A stretch of 64,000 bases of DNA, from assembly GCA_963925805.1 (NCBI GenBank), contig CAWUSE010000031.1:28364-92363 (forward strand). Direction: 5' to 3'. Source of the stretch: UBA10347 sp905182135 (GTDB lineage: Bacteria; Actinomycetota; Acidimicrobiia; Acidimicrobiales; UBA10347). Below the pieces are notes generated by a model that did not search any database, was not told the origin of the DNA, and worked only from the letters and a program-made list of their open reading frames with translations. Both the position numbers and the translations under genes were made by a program. Shown in pieces: positions 25,048 through 33,572 of the stretch. Every line of letters starts with the position of its first letter. Within the stretch, counting starts at the first letter, position 1.

Positions 25048-25458
25048 ATGGAAACTCGCGAACCGCAACCGATCAATACAGCTGAAACCCATGACGTGTT
25101 TAGCGTCATCGTCGCGGATGACGATGACAACGTTCGCACCGCGCTTGCATCGCTGCTCGACGAACATGACGGGCTCCACTTGGTCGGGTTAACCGATTCT
25201 GGATCGGGGGCTGCAGACCTTTGTGCCGACGTCCACCCTGAACTGGCCGTCGTCGACGTGATGATGCCGGCCGGTGGTTGCGACGCAGTTGCAGCGATCC
25301 GTCAGGTTTCACCTGACACTATTGTTGTTGCCTACACTGCTCGCGGCGACAGGCATACCCGCCATCAACTCGTGGAATGCGGCATGACCGAGGTCTTCGT
25401 CAAGGGCGGCGGCGTTGATCTGTCCACGGCGCTCTACGACCTGATGCAGCGTGCCTAA
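25048..25458 (+). CDS. Stand-alone receiver-domain protein
   Basis: A 136-residue single receiver domain without an output domain. FSVIVADDDDNVRTALASLL is the N-terminal acidic pocket, LAVVDVMMPAGG places the phospho-Asp at about residue 70, VAYTARGD provides the Thr/Ser switch position and VFVKGGG the conserved Lys. All catalytic residues of a receiver are present. It begins 4 bp after the upstream regulator and overlaps the histidine kinase start by 8 bp. It may act as a phosphate sink or as an intermediate between kinase and regulator. Confidence 0.88.
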   Translation: METREPQPINTAETHDVFSVIVADDDDNVRTALASLLDEHDGLHLVGLTDSGSGAADLCADVHPELAVVDVMMPAGGCDAVAAIRQVSPDTIVVAYTARGDRHTRHQLVECGMTEVFVKGGGVDLSTALYDLMQRA

Positions 25459-26119
25459 CCAAATGAACGAACCCTTCTTGGGAGCCGTTGATGAGCGGCT
25501 CGAAATTGTCGCGGTTGAACGCGAGCGAATCGCTGGCGAACTCCACGACGACAGCGTGCAGGTGATGACAGCGGTCTCTCTGCATTTGCAACGGCTACAC
25601 GCGCGCGTCGACAACGAAAACGACCGGGCGCTGGTCGAGCAGATCCGCAAGATGGCGGACGACGCGATCGAACGACTACGGCACATGCTCTTCGTATTGC
25701 ATCCAAGTTCGCTGGAAGGTGACGGTCTGTTGGTGACCCTCGAGGTCTATCTCGAGAGCTATGTCGAAGCGGAGGGAATCGAGTGGACGGTCACCGGCGA
25801 ACAAGATGTGGATCTTCCGCTCGGCGTATCAGCGCTTGCCTTTCGCCTTGCTCGTGAAGCAATCTCCAACGCCGTCCGCCATGCGAACCCATCTCGCCTC
25901 GCGATCACGATCGACGAGATCGACCAGCATGTGATCGTTGTGGTGGAAGATGACGGATCGGGCTTCGAAGTCGGTGGAGGCAGGCTAAAGGCTGGACACT
26001 TGGGGCTCATCCACAGCCGGGCACTCGCGGAAGCTGCCCTTGGTACCTATGTCATTGTGAGCTCCGTCGGCGCCGGCACTTCTGTCACCATTCAGCTACC
26101 AGTTGCCGAACCGGTCTGA
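25451..26119 (+). CDS. HisKA_3 sensor-less histidine kinase (NarX/LiaS family)
   Basis: A 222-residue kinase that consists only of the dimerisation/phosphotransfer helix and the ATPase domain. VERERIAGELHDDSVQVMTA places the phospho-His at about 32; REAISNAVRHANPS is the N box, VVEDDGSGFEV the G1 box and GHLGLIHSRALAEAA the G2 region. There is no membrane segment, PAS, GAF or HAMP domain, so it must receive its signal from a partner. The start GTG at 25451 lies within the stop region of the receiver gene (8-bp overlap), which implies coupled translation. Confidence 0.9.
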   Translation: MPNQMNEPFLGAVDERLEIVAVERERIAGELHDDSVQVMTAVSLHLQRLHARVDNENDRALVEQIRKMADDAIERLRHMLFVLHPSSLEGDGLLVTLEVYLESYVEAEGIEWTVTGEQDVDLPLGVSALAFRLAREAISNAVRHANPSRLAITIDEIDQHVIVVVEDDGSGFEVGGGRLKAGHLGLIHSRALAEAALGTYVIVSSVGAGTSVTIQLPVAEPV

Positions 26120-26154
26120 ATCACCGCGGAGCAAGGATGATAGCTGGCTATGGA

Positions 26155-26170
26155 TGACACAAACGTGTCA
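26155..26170. promoter_or_regulatory. Perfect palindrome TGACAC-N4-GTGTCA upstream of acidic zinc-ribbon gene
   Basis: TGACAC AAAC GTGTCA is a perfect 16-bp inverted repeat located 75 bp before the ATG at 26245. One-mismatch copies occur at 27319-27334 and 27418-27433 upstream of the convergent protease gene. The recurrence in both promoter regions suggests one dimeric regulator. The two-component cluster directly upstream encodes a LuxR-type regulator that is a possible binder, but this is only inference from position. Confidence 0.55.
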
Positions 26171-26244
26171 TGAAGCGTCCTCCAGAAAGCGTGCATTGTG
26201 GGCATATGCGCTCTGGCGCAACCCAACCTTAATGGAGGCTCATA

Positions 26245-26778
26245 ATGGCAAAGTCCGCAACCATATTTGTCAACAGTCCAGACGACGACCTAAACACCGA
26301 CGACATTGAAGCTGAGGTGGTCGACTTCGACCAGGCTGATGAAGACCTCACCGATGATGACGAAGAGCTAGCCGACGGGTTCGATGGTGAGCCGGTGGAC
26401 TTTGAGGCCGATGACGAAGACGACGGCGATCGGGGCACAAGAGGAGCCAAACGCAGTCCAACCATCGGAGCGAACGACGATGCTGAAGAAAACGATGACG
26501 ACGATGACACCGAGAAGGACCTCGCTGCAGAGCTGAACGCTCGTCTGGGCATGAACGACGACGCCGAAGAAGATGACGACGACCAGCCGGTGAAAGCCTC
26601 GATATCTTCTGCTCACACGGTTGTCGAAGAGGGTGACGGCTTTAGTGTGCGGCCGCGACAGGCCTCCGAATGGACGTGCGCAGTATGTTTTTTGATTGTC
26701 AATAAGGCAGCTGCTGCTGCCTGTCCACATTGTGGTGCAGACGCTTCACAGAGTCGCAGCGAACTAGCATCAAATTAG
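26245..26778 (+). CDS. Acidic protein with C-terminal zinc ribbon (DUF4193-like)
   Basis: A 177-residue protein that is very rich in Asp and Glu from about residue 10 to 115 (several runs such as DDDDD), followed by a folded-looking tail: FSVRPRQASEWTCAVCFLIV and CPHCGAD. The tail resembles the C-terminus of DUF4193, a small conserved actinobacterial family with V(R/L)PKQADEFTC-SCFLV, and the CxxC...CxxC pairs should bind zinc. GGAGG precedes the ATG at 26245 by 7 bp. The acidic region is probably disordered. It is convergent with the retropepsin-like protease gene, only 4 bp apart. Function is unknown. Confidence 0.75.
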   Translation: MAKSATIFVNSPDDDLNTDDIEAEVVDFDQADEDLTDDDEELADGFDGEPVDFEADDEDDGDRGTRGAKRSPTIGANDDAEENDDDDDTEKDLAAELNARLGMNDDAEEDDDDQPVKASISSAHTVVEEGDGFSVRPRQASEWTCAVCFLIVNKAAAAACPHCGADASQSRSELASN

Positions 26779-26782
26779 GCAG

Positions 26783-27292
26783 CTAGCTGGAGCGAACGAT
26801 GGCGAGCTTCGCTGGGGATTGTTTGAGCCCGCCTTGCAGAAAAGAACGACTCGGATCGACATGAAACCGGTCGCGTAACGCTCTTCGGCCCAACAACATT
26901 CGAAAGCCCATCGGATCTCGATCAGCGAGCGTGATGTCTGTTAGGAACAGTTCGTTCCCAAGAGCAACCTTGGTCCGTATCACCGGTCGATAGGACCCAT
27001 GCCCAGACGAAGACCGCACGAACCGAAAACCCACGACTGGTTCTTGCTGCACTCTGACCGCCTCTTCAGGATCTTGGCCCGGGTGAAGCCAAAATGATGC
27101 ATGAGCAAGGCCGTTGTCATCGTGGTCTATCTGGAGTTCTTCGGCGTGAAGAGCCGACGTGGTCGCGCCAGTGTCGACCTTGACCTTCAACGCGCTGGAT
27201 GAGAGCAATGGCAATTTTACCCACTCCCGCCAGCCAACGACTGGGAACCTTGGTGCGTCGAACGTTGAGGTTTCAGATTTCACGGGTGTCAC
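26783..27292 (-). CDS. Retropepsin-like / ATP-dependent zinc protease family protein (PF05618)
   Basis: A 169-residue protein of the family often labelled ATP-dependent zinc protease or RimK-associated protease. VVGWREWVKLPLL opens the domain; KVKVDTGATTSALHAEEL contains the retropepsin DTGA motif with Asp near residue 40; GFRMLLGRRALRDRFHVDPS is the conserved C-terminal flap. Structural knowledge of the family points to an aspartic, dimeric retropepsin fold rather than a zinc enzyme. The start is GTG at 27292 with AGGG a few bases upstream. Homologues usually neighbour a RimK-type glutamate ligase; none is seen here, but the convergent neighbour encodes a strongly acidic protein. Confidence 0.82.
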   Translation of the reverse strand: MTPVKSETSTFDAPRFPVVGWREWVKLPLLSSSALKVKVDTGATTSALHAEELQIDHDDNGLAHASFWLHPGQDPEEAVRVQQEPVVGFRFVRSSSGHGSYRPVIRTKVALGNELFLTDITLADRDPMGFRMLLGRRALRDRFHVDPSRSFLQGGLKQSPAKLAIVRSS

Positions 27293-27318
27293 GATGCCCT
27301 AGCGGCGAGTGGGCCGCA

Positions 27319-27334
27319 TGGCACAAACGTGTCA
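27319..27334. promoter_or_regulatory. Near-perfect copy of TGACAC-N4-GTGTCA upstream of protease gene
   Basis: TGGCAC AAAC GTGTCA differs by one base from the palindrome at 26155-26170, including the identical AAAC spacer. It lies 27 bp upstream of the protease GTG start (27292), a position where a bound repressor would block transcription or initiation. Confidence 0.5.
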
Positions 27335-27417
27335 TTTTGGATACGTCCGTGTGGCGAGTCAATGAGACGAAGCCGTTCTGTCGACGCCGTTGGTCGCGAG
27401 CATGCGGCAGGCTCAAC

Positions 27418-27433
27418 TGACGCATTCGTGTCA
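27418..27433. promoter_or_regulatory. Second copy of TGACAC-N4-GTGTCA motif
   Basis: TGACGC ATTC GTGTCA, one mismatch within the arms, lies 99 bp upstream of the copy-1 centre on the far side of the protease promoter. A looser copy (GTGGCACA...TGTGTCCAC) lies at 27521-27544. Confidence 0.4.
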
Positions 27434-27981
27434 TTGAGATCGATGGGGACATTTGTGAAGCTGAAGCCCCTACCCAAGTTTTTTGCTGAGCAGATCGCCC
27501 TGCTGGTAGGGCAAAACACAGTGGCACAAATAAGTGTGTCCACTATGAGCGTCCACGCGGTTCGTTGCGTTTTGGCTCTGAGCATTTCGGTGCCGCACCT
27601 GATGGGGCAAAGTTTCTCTGCTGGCCTCGGAGTTGCGCACGATATATGTTCAGTCCTGACGACTGCCCATGTGCCACCTGACATCGAAATCGAACGACTA
27701 CCTCATGCGCTTCGGCGCCGATTGGTCATCATTTAGGAAGGAAAGTGCACACTTGCGCAAGCTCGACACGAACCAATTCTGTCAAACTGTGCAAACTTTG
27801 AACGGCTCACGAAGCAGATGTGACTAACTAGATAGCAGTTTAGTTGCGACCGGTCGTCGTAGTGACCGAGAGCGGCTTCGTCCGGTGTTTCAGTCTTCCT
27901 GGGTTCGCTAGTTGGGCCTAATCGACAGATGGCAAACAGTGAACAGTTGTGCGCAGCGGGCTGAGTGGGTCAGACTGCCCC

Positions 27982-28758
27982 ATGATCGATCTTTCGGGAA
28001 AGAAGGCCCTCGTAACCGGCGCAAGCCGAGGCATCGGAGCTGCGATCGCCCGGTCGCTAGATGCGGCGGGGGCACAGGTGTTGCTCAATAGCCGAAGCAT
28101 TGCCGATATTGAGCGGGTGGCATCGGGATTGTCGAACGACCCGCAGGTGCTGGCTGCTGACCTCGCGCCATCAGGGGCGGGGACAGCGCTGGCCGAGCGA
28201 GTAATTGCCGAACATGGCGGTGTCGACATCTTGATTAACAACGCTGGCATTGCGATGCGGCGCACGCCTGATGAGTTGACCGAGGCCGACGTTGATGACG
28301 TACTCAACATCAATGTGCGTGGGCTCTTGATGCTCAGTGTCGGTCTCGGCGATGCCTTCATCGAACGTGGCGGCGGGTCGATCGTGAACATATCGTCGGT
28401 CGCAGGCCTCATCGGCCCCCTTGGTCGAGTTGCCTACTCGGCGAGCAAGGGAGCTGTCGATGCGATGACCCGGGCCCTGGCTGCTGACTGGGGCCGTCAT
28501 GGTATTCGAGTCAACTCTGTAGCGCCAGGCATAATAGCGACGGACATGTGGGAAGAAAGCCGAGCGACGGTTCCAGGTCTAATCGAAAAGATGGAGGCTG
28601 GAGTTTCTTTGCGTCGCTGGGGAATAAGCGAAGACATCGCGGACGTCGTGCTGTTTCTTGCGTCCGACCTGTCTAGCTATGTGACAGGCGAGACGATTGC
28701 CGTCGATGGTGGCATGGCAAAGGTTCGCGGCGGTGGCGAACCCGAGTACCGGTCATAG
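27982..28758 (+). CDS. SDR-family oxidoreductase (FabG-like)
   Basis: A 258-residue classical short-chain dehydrogenase/reductase. KKALVTGASRGIGAAIARSL holds the TGxxxGIG cofactor motif, ILINNAGIAM the NNAG motif, IVNISSVAGL the catalytic Ser, and YSASKGAVDAMTRAL the YxxxK pair. RVNSVAPGIIATDM and YVTGETIAVDGGMA are the usual substrate-loop and C-terminal blocks. An Arg at the end of beta-2 (NSRS) suggests NADP(H). The ATG at 27982 is used; the extension to 27949 has no similarity. It is isolated, so substrate is open. Confidence 0.9.
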   Translation: MIDLSGKKALVTGASRGIGAAIARSLDAAGAQVLLNSRSIADIERVASGLSNDPQVLAADLAPSGAGTALAERVIAEHGGVDILINNAGIAMRRTPDELTEADVDDVLNINVRGLLMLSVGLGDAFIERGGGSIVNISSVAGLIGPLGRVAYSASKGAVDAMTRALAADWGRHGIRVNSVAPGIIATDMWEESRATVPGLIEKMEAGVSLRRWGISEDIADVVLFLASDLSSYVTGETIAVDGGMAKVRGGGEPEYRS

Positions 28759-29253
28759 ACAACGTCGATCGCATGTTGAGGTCAACGATTCTGTGGCGCT
28801 ACCGCAACCAGATGCGCGAGGCATTTTGCGTCGCTGATGCAACAGGAGTAATGCAGCTGGGCGTGATGTCGGATGCGTTAGCGAGCTGAGCAGCCAGCGG
28901 AGAGATCCTGATCCACAGGACTGCATCGACTCCTAACACGAGATGCAGAACCCAGGTTCGACTGCTCCGTTGACTCCCGAGTTCATCTGACGTAGTTGTG
29001 CAACGCGGTTGTGGCGAAGCCGGGTAGTGCCCCCACGCACTAACGGAAATTGTCGACGGGCGATTTACACGGTGCTGACGCCCCCGTCGATCTGGATCAC
29101 GTCCCGGTATGCAAGCGTGATGCGTCGTTCATATTGTTCGGTCGCCTCCACCGAACCTGGATTGCACTGCCCTGGACCTAAACGATTAAGAACTGTTCGG
29201 TCTTCCTGGCTCGCAGACCTAGGCGAAGTGTCCCGAGCGAGTACGATTGACTG
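28759..29253. other. About 495-bp gap, possible SDR tail remnant on minus strand
   Basis: No intact gene. On the minus strand a frame ending at 29065 reads AYRDVIQIDGGVSTV before a stop, which resembles the C-terminus of an SDR, but nothing upstream of it continues the family. I treat it as a possible relic or coincidence. The right end must contain the promoter of the aminotransferase gene. Confidence 0.3.
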
Positions 29254-30456
29254 GTGCTTGAGACACCGCCATCAGAAGACACCGAAGCCTCGCCGTTGGT
29301 CCAGCGCTTTTCCGTGGCTCCGCCGCAGGTAGCACCATTACACGAGGTCCTACCTGCCGAGCCATTGTTGTTGATGGGAGCCGGGCCGGTACCGCTCCAC
29401 CCGGACGTGGCCAGAGCGAACAGCATCGTGATCAACCACCTGGGTCCGTCGATGAACCGGGTGATTGCAGGCATTCAGACCAGTTCTCGCTATGTGTTTC
29501 AGTCAGACGACGCCTACGTTCTAGGCGTATCGGGCCCCGCCTCAGCAGCGTTTGAAATGGTGATCACAGGGCTGCTGTGGGAAGGCCGTTCAGCGCTTGT
29601 GCTTGTGCAAGGCACCTTTAGCGGCCGCTGGGCAGACATGGCACGCCGCGTCGGCGCCGACGTCACTGAACTGCATGGAGACGGCATTCATCCACCGACG
29701 CTCGGGCAGGTGGAAGAAGCGCTGGACGCCGGGGACTACGACGTGCTGCTAGCCACACACGGCGAGACGTCGAGCGGAACTCTACTCACCGAACTACCAG
29801 CGATCTCGCGTGCAGCACACGATCGAGGTGTGCTGACCGCTGTAGATGCCGTTACAACGATCGGCGCTATTGACTTCCACATGTCCGATTGGAAGATCGA
29901 CGCGGCGATCGCTGGAGGACAAAAGGCCCTTGGCTCAATTCCCGGTTTCTCGATTGCGGCTTTTTCGCCCCTGGCGTGGGCTGATCTTCAGGGGCGCGAA
30001 GGAACCAGCCCCCATTGGGCCCTTGACGCTCGATTGGCGTGGGCGTTTTGGGGCGAGGGTAAATATCATTACACCGCTCCGGTGCCGGGGACGCTCGCTA
30101 CCTATGAAGCACTCAAACAAATAGTCGACGAAGGACTTGAGCGGCGTATAGAACGGCATCTCGAGGCATCAACGAGCATGCAACTGCAACTCGAAAAGCT
30201 GGGGCTCGAACTCTTTGCACCCGAACATTGTCGTCTGCCATCAGTAATTGCCATCAAGGTACCAGAGGGCATCGATAGCGAGCAACTACGTAGCGTGATG
30301 CGAGAGCAATACGGTGTTGAGATCAGTGGTGCGTTTGGGCACAACATTGTGCGTATCGGGCAGATGGCGGAGCAGATTCGTTCTGTACGTGTCAACCGCA
30401 CCCTTGCCGCGCTCGAAGGGGCCCTTTGGCAATTGGGATTTCCCCAGGGCGTCTGA
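29254..30456 (+). CDS. Class V aminotransferase (alanine/serine-glyoxylate aminotransferase-like)
   Basis: A 400-residue PLP enzyme of fold type I, class V. LLLMGAGPVPLHPDVARANS is the N-terminal signature of alanine- or serine-glyoxylate aminotransferases, ATHGETSSGTL is the substrate/PLP phosphate region, LTAVDAVTTIGAIDF holds the PLP-pyridine Asp (DAV), and AAIAGGQKALGSIPGFS contains the Schiff-base Lys at about 224. Normal members have SQK here, so GGQK is a mild variant. It should move the amino group from alanine or serine to glyoxylate, linking with photorespiratory-type C2 or amine metabolism. The start is GTG at 29254. Confidence 0.85.
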   Translation: MLETPPSEDTEASPLVQRFSVAPPQVAPLHEVLPAEPLLLMGAGPVPLHPDVARANSIVINHLGPSMNRVIAGIQTSSRYVFQSDDAYVLGVSGPASAAFEMVITGLLWEGRSALVLVQGTFSGRWADMARRVGADVTELHGDGIHPPTLGQVEEALDAGDYDVLLATHGETSSGTLLTELPAISRAAHDRGVLTAVDAVTTIGAIDFHMSDWKIDAAIAGGQKALGSIPGFSIAAFSPLAWADLQGREGTSPHWALDARLAWAFWGEGKYHYTAPVPGTLATYEALKQIVDEGLERRIERHLEASTSMQLQLEKLGLELFAPEHCRLPSVIAIKVPEGIDSEQLRSVMREQYGVEISGAFGHNIVRIGQMAEQIRSVRVNRTLAALEGALWQLGFPQGV

Positions 30457-30564
30457 CAGGCCTTCAATGAGCGCTTGGTCACGGCGCTCTCTCTGCGAGG
30501 TCTCGGTTGTTACTTAGAGCTCAGCTGTGCCAGATCATGACCTGGTAGGTCTGGTGGCCGAGCC

Positions 30565-31329
30565 TTAGGAACAGTCAAGATTTCGCTTGTCAGCAAAGGC
30601 TCGTGGGCCTTCGATTCGGTCTGAGCTAGTTGGCCACGCAGATTCCATTGGCCCGCGGTACTGGCCAGCGTCAGCCAGAGACAGATGAAGCGCGTTGAGC
30701 GCTGATTCCTTCGTTGCGCGGATAGCAGCAGGAGAGCAGCGAATTATGCCGGCGATCCATGAGTCGACGGCGGAATCGAGCTCTTCCATTGGCGTGACCT
30801 GATTGACGAGACCAAGTTCTACTGCCTTCTGCGCGGAGAAATGTCGACCTGTAAGTGGGAAGCCCATTGCAAGATGATGCGGAAGTTGGCGAGGTAGACG
30901 GTGGATTCCCATCGCGCCTGCGATCAAGGCTCGACGGGCTTCGGGTAAGCACATCTCGACATAGTCGGCTGCCACAATGATGTCACATGCGAGCGCGAAC
31001 TCAAGTCCGCCACCGAGTGCCACGCCGTTCACACGAGCTAGCAGCGGCTTGGTGATGTCATGGCGGAACTGGAGTCGCACAAGTGCGGCCATCCGTCGAT
31101 CTACATCGGCACGGGCCTCGTCGGAAGCTCGTCTCACCTGGGCTGTCCATTTAAGGTCACGTCCCGAGGAAAACGCGCGCTCTCCGGTACCGGTGATTGC
31201 AGCAATCCGGATGTCGTCGTCCTCGTTCTCAACACGGTCAATCGCGGCGTCAAATTCCTCGTGCGTGTCGATATCGAACGCGTTCATGCGTTCAGGTCGG
31301 TCGATAGCGATGCGGGCGACCCAGGTCAT
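30565..31329 (-). CDS. Enoyl-CoA hydratase/isomerase family protein, short N-terminus
   Basis: A 254-residue crotonase-family enzyme. VARIAIDRPERMNAFDIDTH is the N-terminal block, GERAFSSGRDLKW the first oxyanion region, LLARVNGVALGGGLEFALAC the second, and LPEARRALIAGAMG the site where canonical hydratases carry Glu (PEARRAL keeps one Glu). The chain starts at ATG 31329 only about 3 residues before the first beta strand, so roughly 12 residues of the usual N-terminus are absent; a TAA lies 9 bp upstream in frame. It is probably still active. The surrounding genes give no operon context. Confidence 0.8.
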   Translation of the reverse strand: MTWVARIAIDRPERMNAFDIDTHEEFDAAIDRVENEDDDIRIAAITGTGERAFSSGRDLKWTAQVRRASDEARADVDRRMAALVRLQFRHDITKPLLARVNGVALGGGLEFALACDIIVAADYVEMCLPEARRALIAGAMGIHRLPRQLPHHLAMGFPLTGRHFSAQKAVELGLVNQVTPMEELDSAVDSWIAGIIRCSPAAIRATKESALNALHLSLADAGQYRGPMESAWPTSSDRIEGPRAFADKRNLDCS

Positions 31330-31517
31330 TTGCGGTTAGACCAGTTTGGCGACAGCGGTCCCAGACCAGGTCTGTCGGAATTCAGAGCTGGTGGTCGACC
31401 GGTCGTCGAACAGGTGAAGGATCGGCACTGACCCTGATCGGGATAGCGATATTTCGTGGCCGTGCGGCGAGCGCCTAGATTCGTTGAAGTGAGTCTGACG
31501 GCCACAGGGAGCTAACC

Positions 31518-32369
31518 ATGTCAGTAAATGAAACTACGGGGCTGTCGTATCGCCCGTTCTCACCTCGATTCGGTGCGGAGCTCACCGATAGCGTTTTGCT
31601 CAATTTCGATGACGACGAGGTCGAGGCGCTTCAGCAACTCGCGGCCGAGCGCGGCGTCGTGGTTGCTCGCAACCAAACAATGACGTTGCAACAGCAGTCT
31701 GGCTTCGCCCGCCGGTTGGGTCCACTAACGAGCTATCCGGTTCGCGACAAAGGCGTGCCACCCGAACTGCTGATGGTTCATGCTGACGAGACATCAAAGC
31801 ATGTTGCCGGCAGCAAATGGCACACCGATATTTCGAGCGAAGAGCGGCCGCCGTCCCTGTCGATGCTGCGTATGGAAGTCGTGCCATCATCGGGTGGCGA
31901 CACCCTTTTCTGTGACATGTATCAGGCGTTTGCGTCGTTGTCACCGGAGATGCAGCGCTTTCTGATGCGCTTGAGCGCTCGACACGACCCGAAGGGCCAT
32001 CATCTCTACCTGAGTGGGATGAAGACACTTAAGGAATTGCCATCACAGATCCATCCAGTCATTCGAACTCATCCCCGTACCGGCCGCAACGCCCTGTATG
32101 TGAACGCGGGTTTTACCGCTCGCATTCAGGATGTCACTCGCAGTGAGAGCGACGCTCTTCTGGCAATGTTGTTCGATCACATTGTTCAGGGGCTGAGCTT
32201 CCAGATCCGCGTTCATTGGGAACCAGACACGGTTGTTTTCTGGGACAATCGAGTGGTGCAGCACCACGCAGCGTGGGACTACTATCCGGAGGTCCGACAT
32301 GGCTACCGGGCGACGTCGATCGGCGAAATTCCGTATCTCGCAGATCCAACAGAAGCCGACTTGCCGTGA
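31518..32369 (+). CDS. TauD/TfdA-family 2-oxoglutarate dioxygenase
   Basis: A 283-residue alpha-ketoglutarate-dependent dioxygenase. SKWHTDISSEERPPSLSML carries the H-x-D pair (His102, Asp104), GGDTLFCDMYQAFASLSPE follows as in TauD, and VFWDNRVVQHHAAWDYYPE has the distal His (about 249) with the 2-oxoglutarate-binding Arg shortly after. These enzymes free sulfite from taurine or cleave chlorophenoxy ethers, among others. The first residues after the ATG at 31518 (GLSYRPFSPRFGAELTD) match the family start. It precedes the DUF1015 gene by 45 bp on the same strand. Confidence 0.9.
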   Translation: MSVNETTGLSYRPFSPRFGAELTDSVLLNFDDDEVEALQQLAAERGVVVARNQTMTLQQQSGFARRLGPLTSYPVRDKGVPPELLMVHADETSKHVAGSKWHTDISSEERPPSLSMLRMEVVPSSGGDTLFCDMYQAFASLSPEMQRFLMRLSARHDPKGHHLYLSGMKTLKELPSQIHPVIRTHPRTGRNALYVNAGFTARIQDVTRSESDALLAMLFDHIVQGLSFQIRVHWEPDTVVFWDNRVVQHHAAWDYYPEVRHGYRATSIGEIPYLADPTEADLP

Positions 32370-32414
32370 CACAGTGGGAATTGGCCAGTCCCAGGATGTA
32401 ATGGCAGGACCGAT

Positions 32415-33572
32415 ATGACCTCTTTGCTCAGACCCTTCAGCGGATTCATCCCGTCGGCCGAGTACGCCCCACGGGTCGTCGGGCCACCGTCCTCAATGCT
32501 CTCACGTGATCAGAAGAAGGCGTCCCGCAACGATGAGCTGAGCTTTCGTCACGTCGTAGGCCGGGGTGCCAGCGCGGACCGTGTTGAGGCCAAGAACTGG
32601 CTACGGCATTGCATCGATCTCGGTGCACTACAGGCAGTCGAGTCCGCACTAATCGTGCACCGTTTGGAGCGCGATGATTTCACAGCCACAGGCTTCCTCG
32701 CAGATGTGTCTGTGGCCGCGTATGACGCTGGACGCATCAAGCGGCACGAGGTTACGATCCCAAAAACCCAGCGCAAGATGCTCGAGTACATGCAATCGAC
32801 TCGCATCTTCGGCAACCCGGTCGCCCTCGCTCACCGAACATATGCGGAGTTCGCAACGTCGCTGCAAGGACATTCCCAACACACCGCAGACGTGACGTTC
32901 CAGTCAGTCGATGGAACCCAACACTCATTGTGGGTTGTAGGAGGCGACGAGGCACAGTCGATGTGCGACAGCTTCAATGACGTGCTCTATATAACCGACG
33001 GCCATCATCGCCTCGCTGCCGCATCGGCGTTAGCCGAAGCCGAAGCCTGGTCTAGCCCGCACCTACCTGCAGCGCTGTACGCCGAGGCTGAACTCACGTT
33101 GGGTTCCTTTGCTCGAGCGGTTGATGACGGGGCCGTTGTCGCCAGCGACGTTCTCGTCTCCCTGCATGAGCGGTTCGATCTGGTGGAGGTAGAAGATAGA
33201 ATTGCTCGACCGAAGTGCCCACATCAGATGGGTGTGCGCATCGGTGGTCGCAGTTTCTTACTGACGATCCCACCCGCGTTGATTCCAACAAACATCTACG
33301 ACCGGCTGGATGTCAACTTATTACAAGATCTGGTTTTGGAACCGTTGTTCGGCATCACAAACGCTCGGACTGATGAACGACTTCGGTTTGTTGCTGATAC
33401 CTCCGACGCTCATGATGTCGACTCGTGTTTGGCTTGGTTTCTGCCGTATCCCACTTCAGTCCCTGACGTCATGCTCGTTGCCGATGCAGGCCGTGCTATG
33501 CCACCCAAGTCCACGTATTTCATGCCGAAGGTCCCAAGCGGCTTAGCAATTCGTCCTGTCGACAGCGCCTGA
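32415..33572 (+). CDS. DUF1015 family protein
   Basis: A 385-residue protein of the DUF1015 (PF06245) family. Hallmarks seen are LRPFSGFIPSAEYA at the N-terminus, the ITDGHHRLAAASAL motif near 195-208 (family DGHHRYETA), and the C-terminal MPPKSTYFMPKVPSGL block. DGHHR is reminiscent of the nucleotide-binding loop of the SerK/ParB-like fold, so an ATP-dependent small-molecule enzyme is plausible, but function is unproven. It follows the TauD-like gene and may be cotranscribed with it. The ATG at 32415 gives the standard start. Confidence 0.85.
   Translation: MTSLLRPFSGFIPSAEYAPRVVGPPSSMLSRDQKKASRNDELSFRHVVGRGASADRVEAKNWLRHCIDLGALQAVESALIVHRLERDDFTATGFLADVSVAAYDAGRIKRHEVTIPKTQRKMLEYMQSTRIFGNPVALAHRTYAEFATSLQGHSQHTADVTFQSVDGTQHSLWVVGGDEAQSMCDSFNDVLYITDGHHRLAAASALAEAEAWSSPHLPAALYAEAELTLGSFARAVDDGAVVASDVLVSLHERFDLVEVEDRIARPKCPHQMGVRIGGRSFLLTIPPALIPTNIYDRLDVNLLQDLVLEPLFGITNARTDERLRFVADTSDAHDVDSCLAWFLPYPTSVPDVMLVADAGRAMPPKSTYFMPKVPSGLAIRPVDSA

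Larger units (their letters stand above)
27293..27981. other. About 690-bp divergent gap containing the repeated palindromes
   Basis: Divergent region between the protease and an SDR gene. Frames of up to 135 codons are open on both strands but none resembles a protein I know, and their composition follows the complementary reading. The supported content is the palindrome series at 27319, 27418 and loosely 27521. The SDR promoter should lie near the right end. Confidence 0.5.

Noticed and set aside
29065..29150. Minus-strand SDR-like tail (AYRDVIQIDGGVSTV then stop)
   Set aside because: Only about 15 residues look SDR-like and nothing before them continues the fold; chance or a very old relic cannot be told apart.
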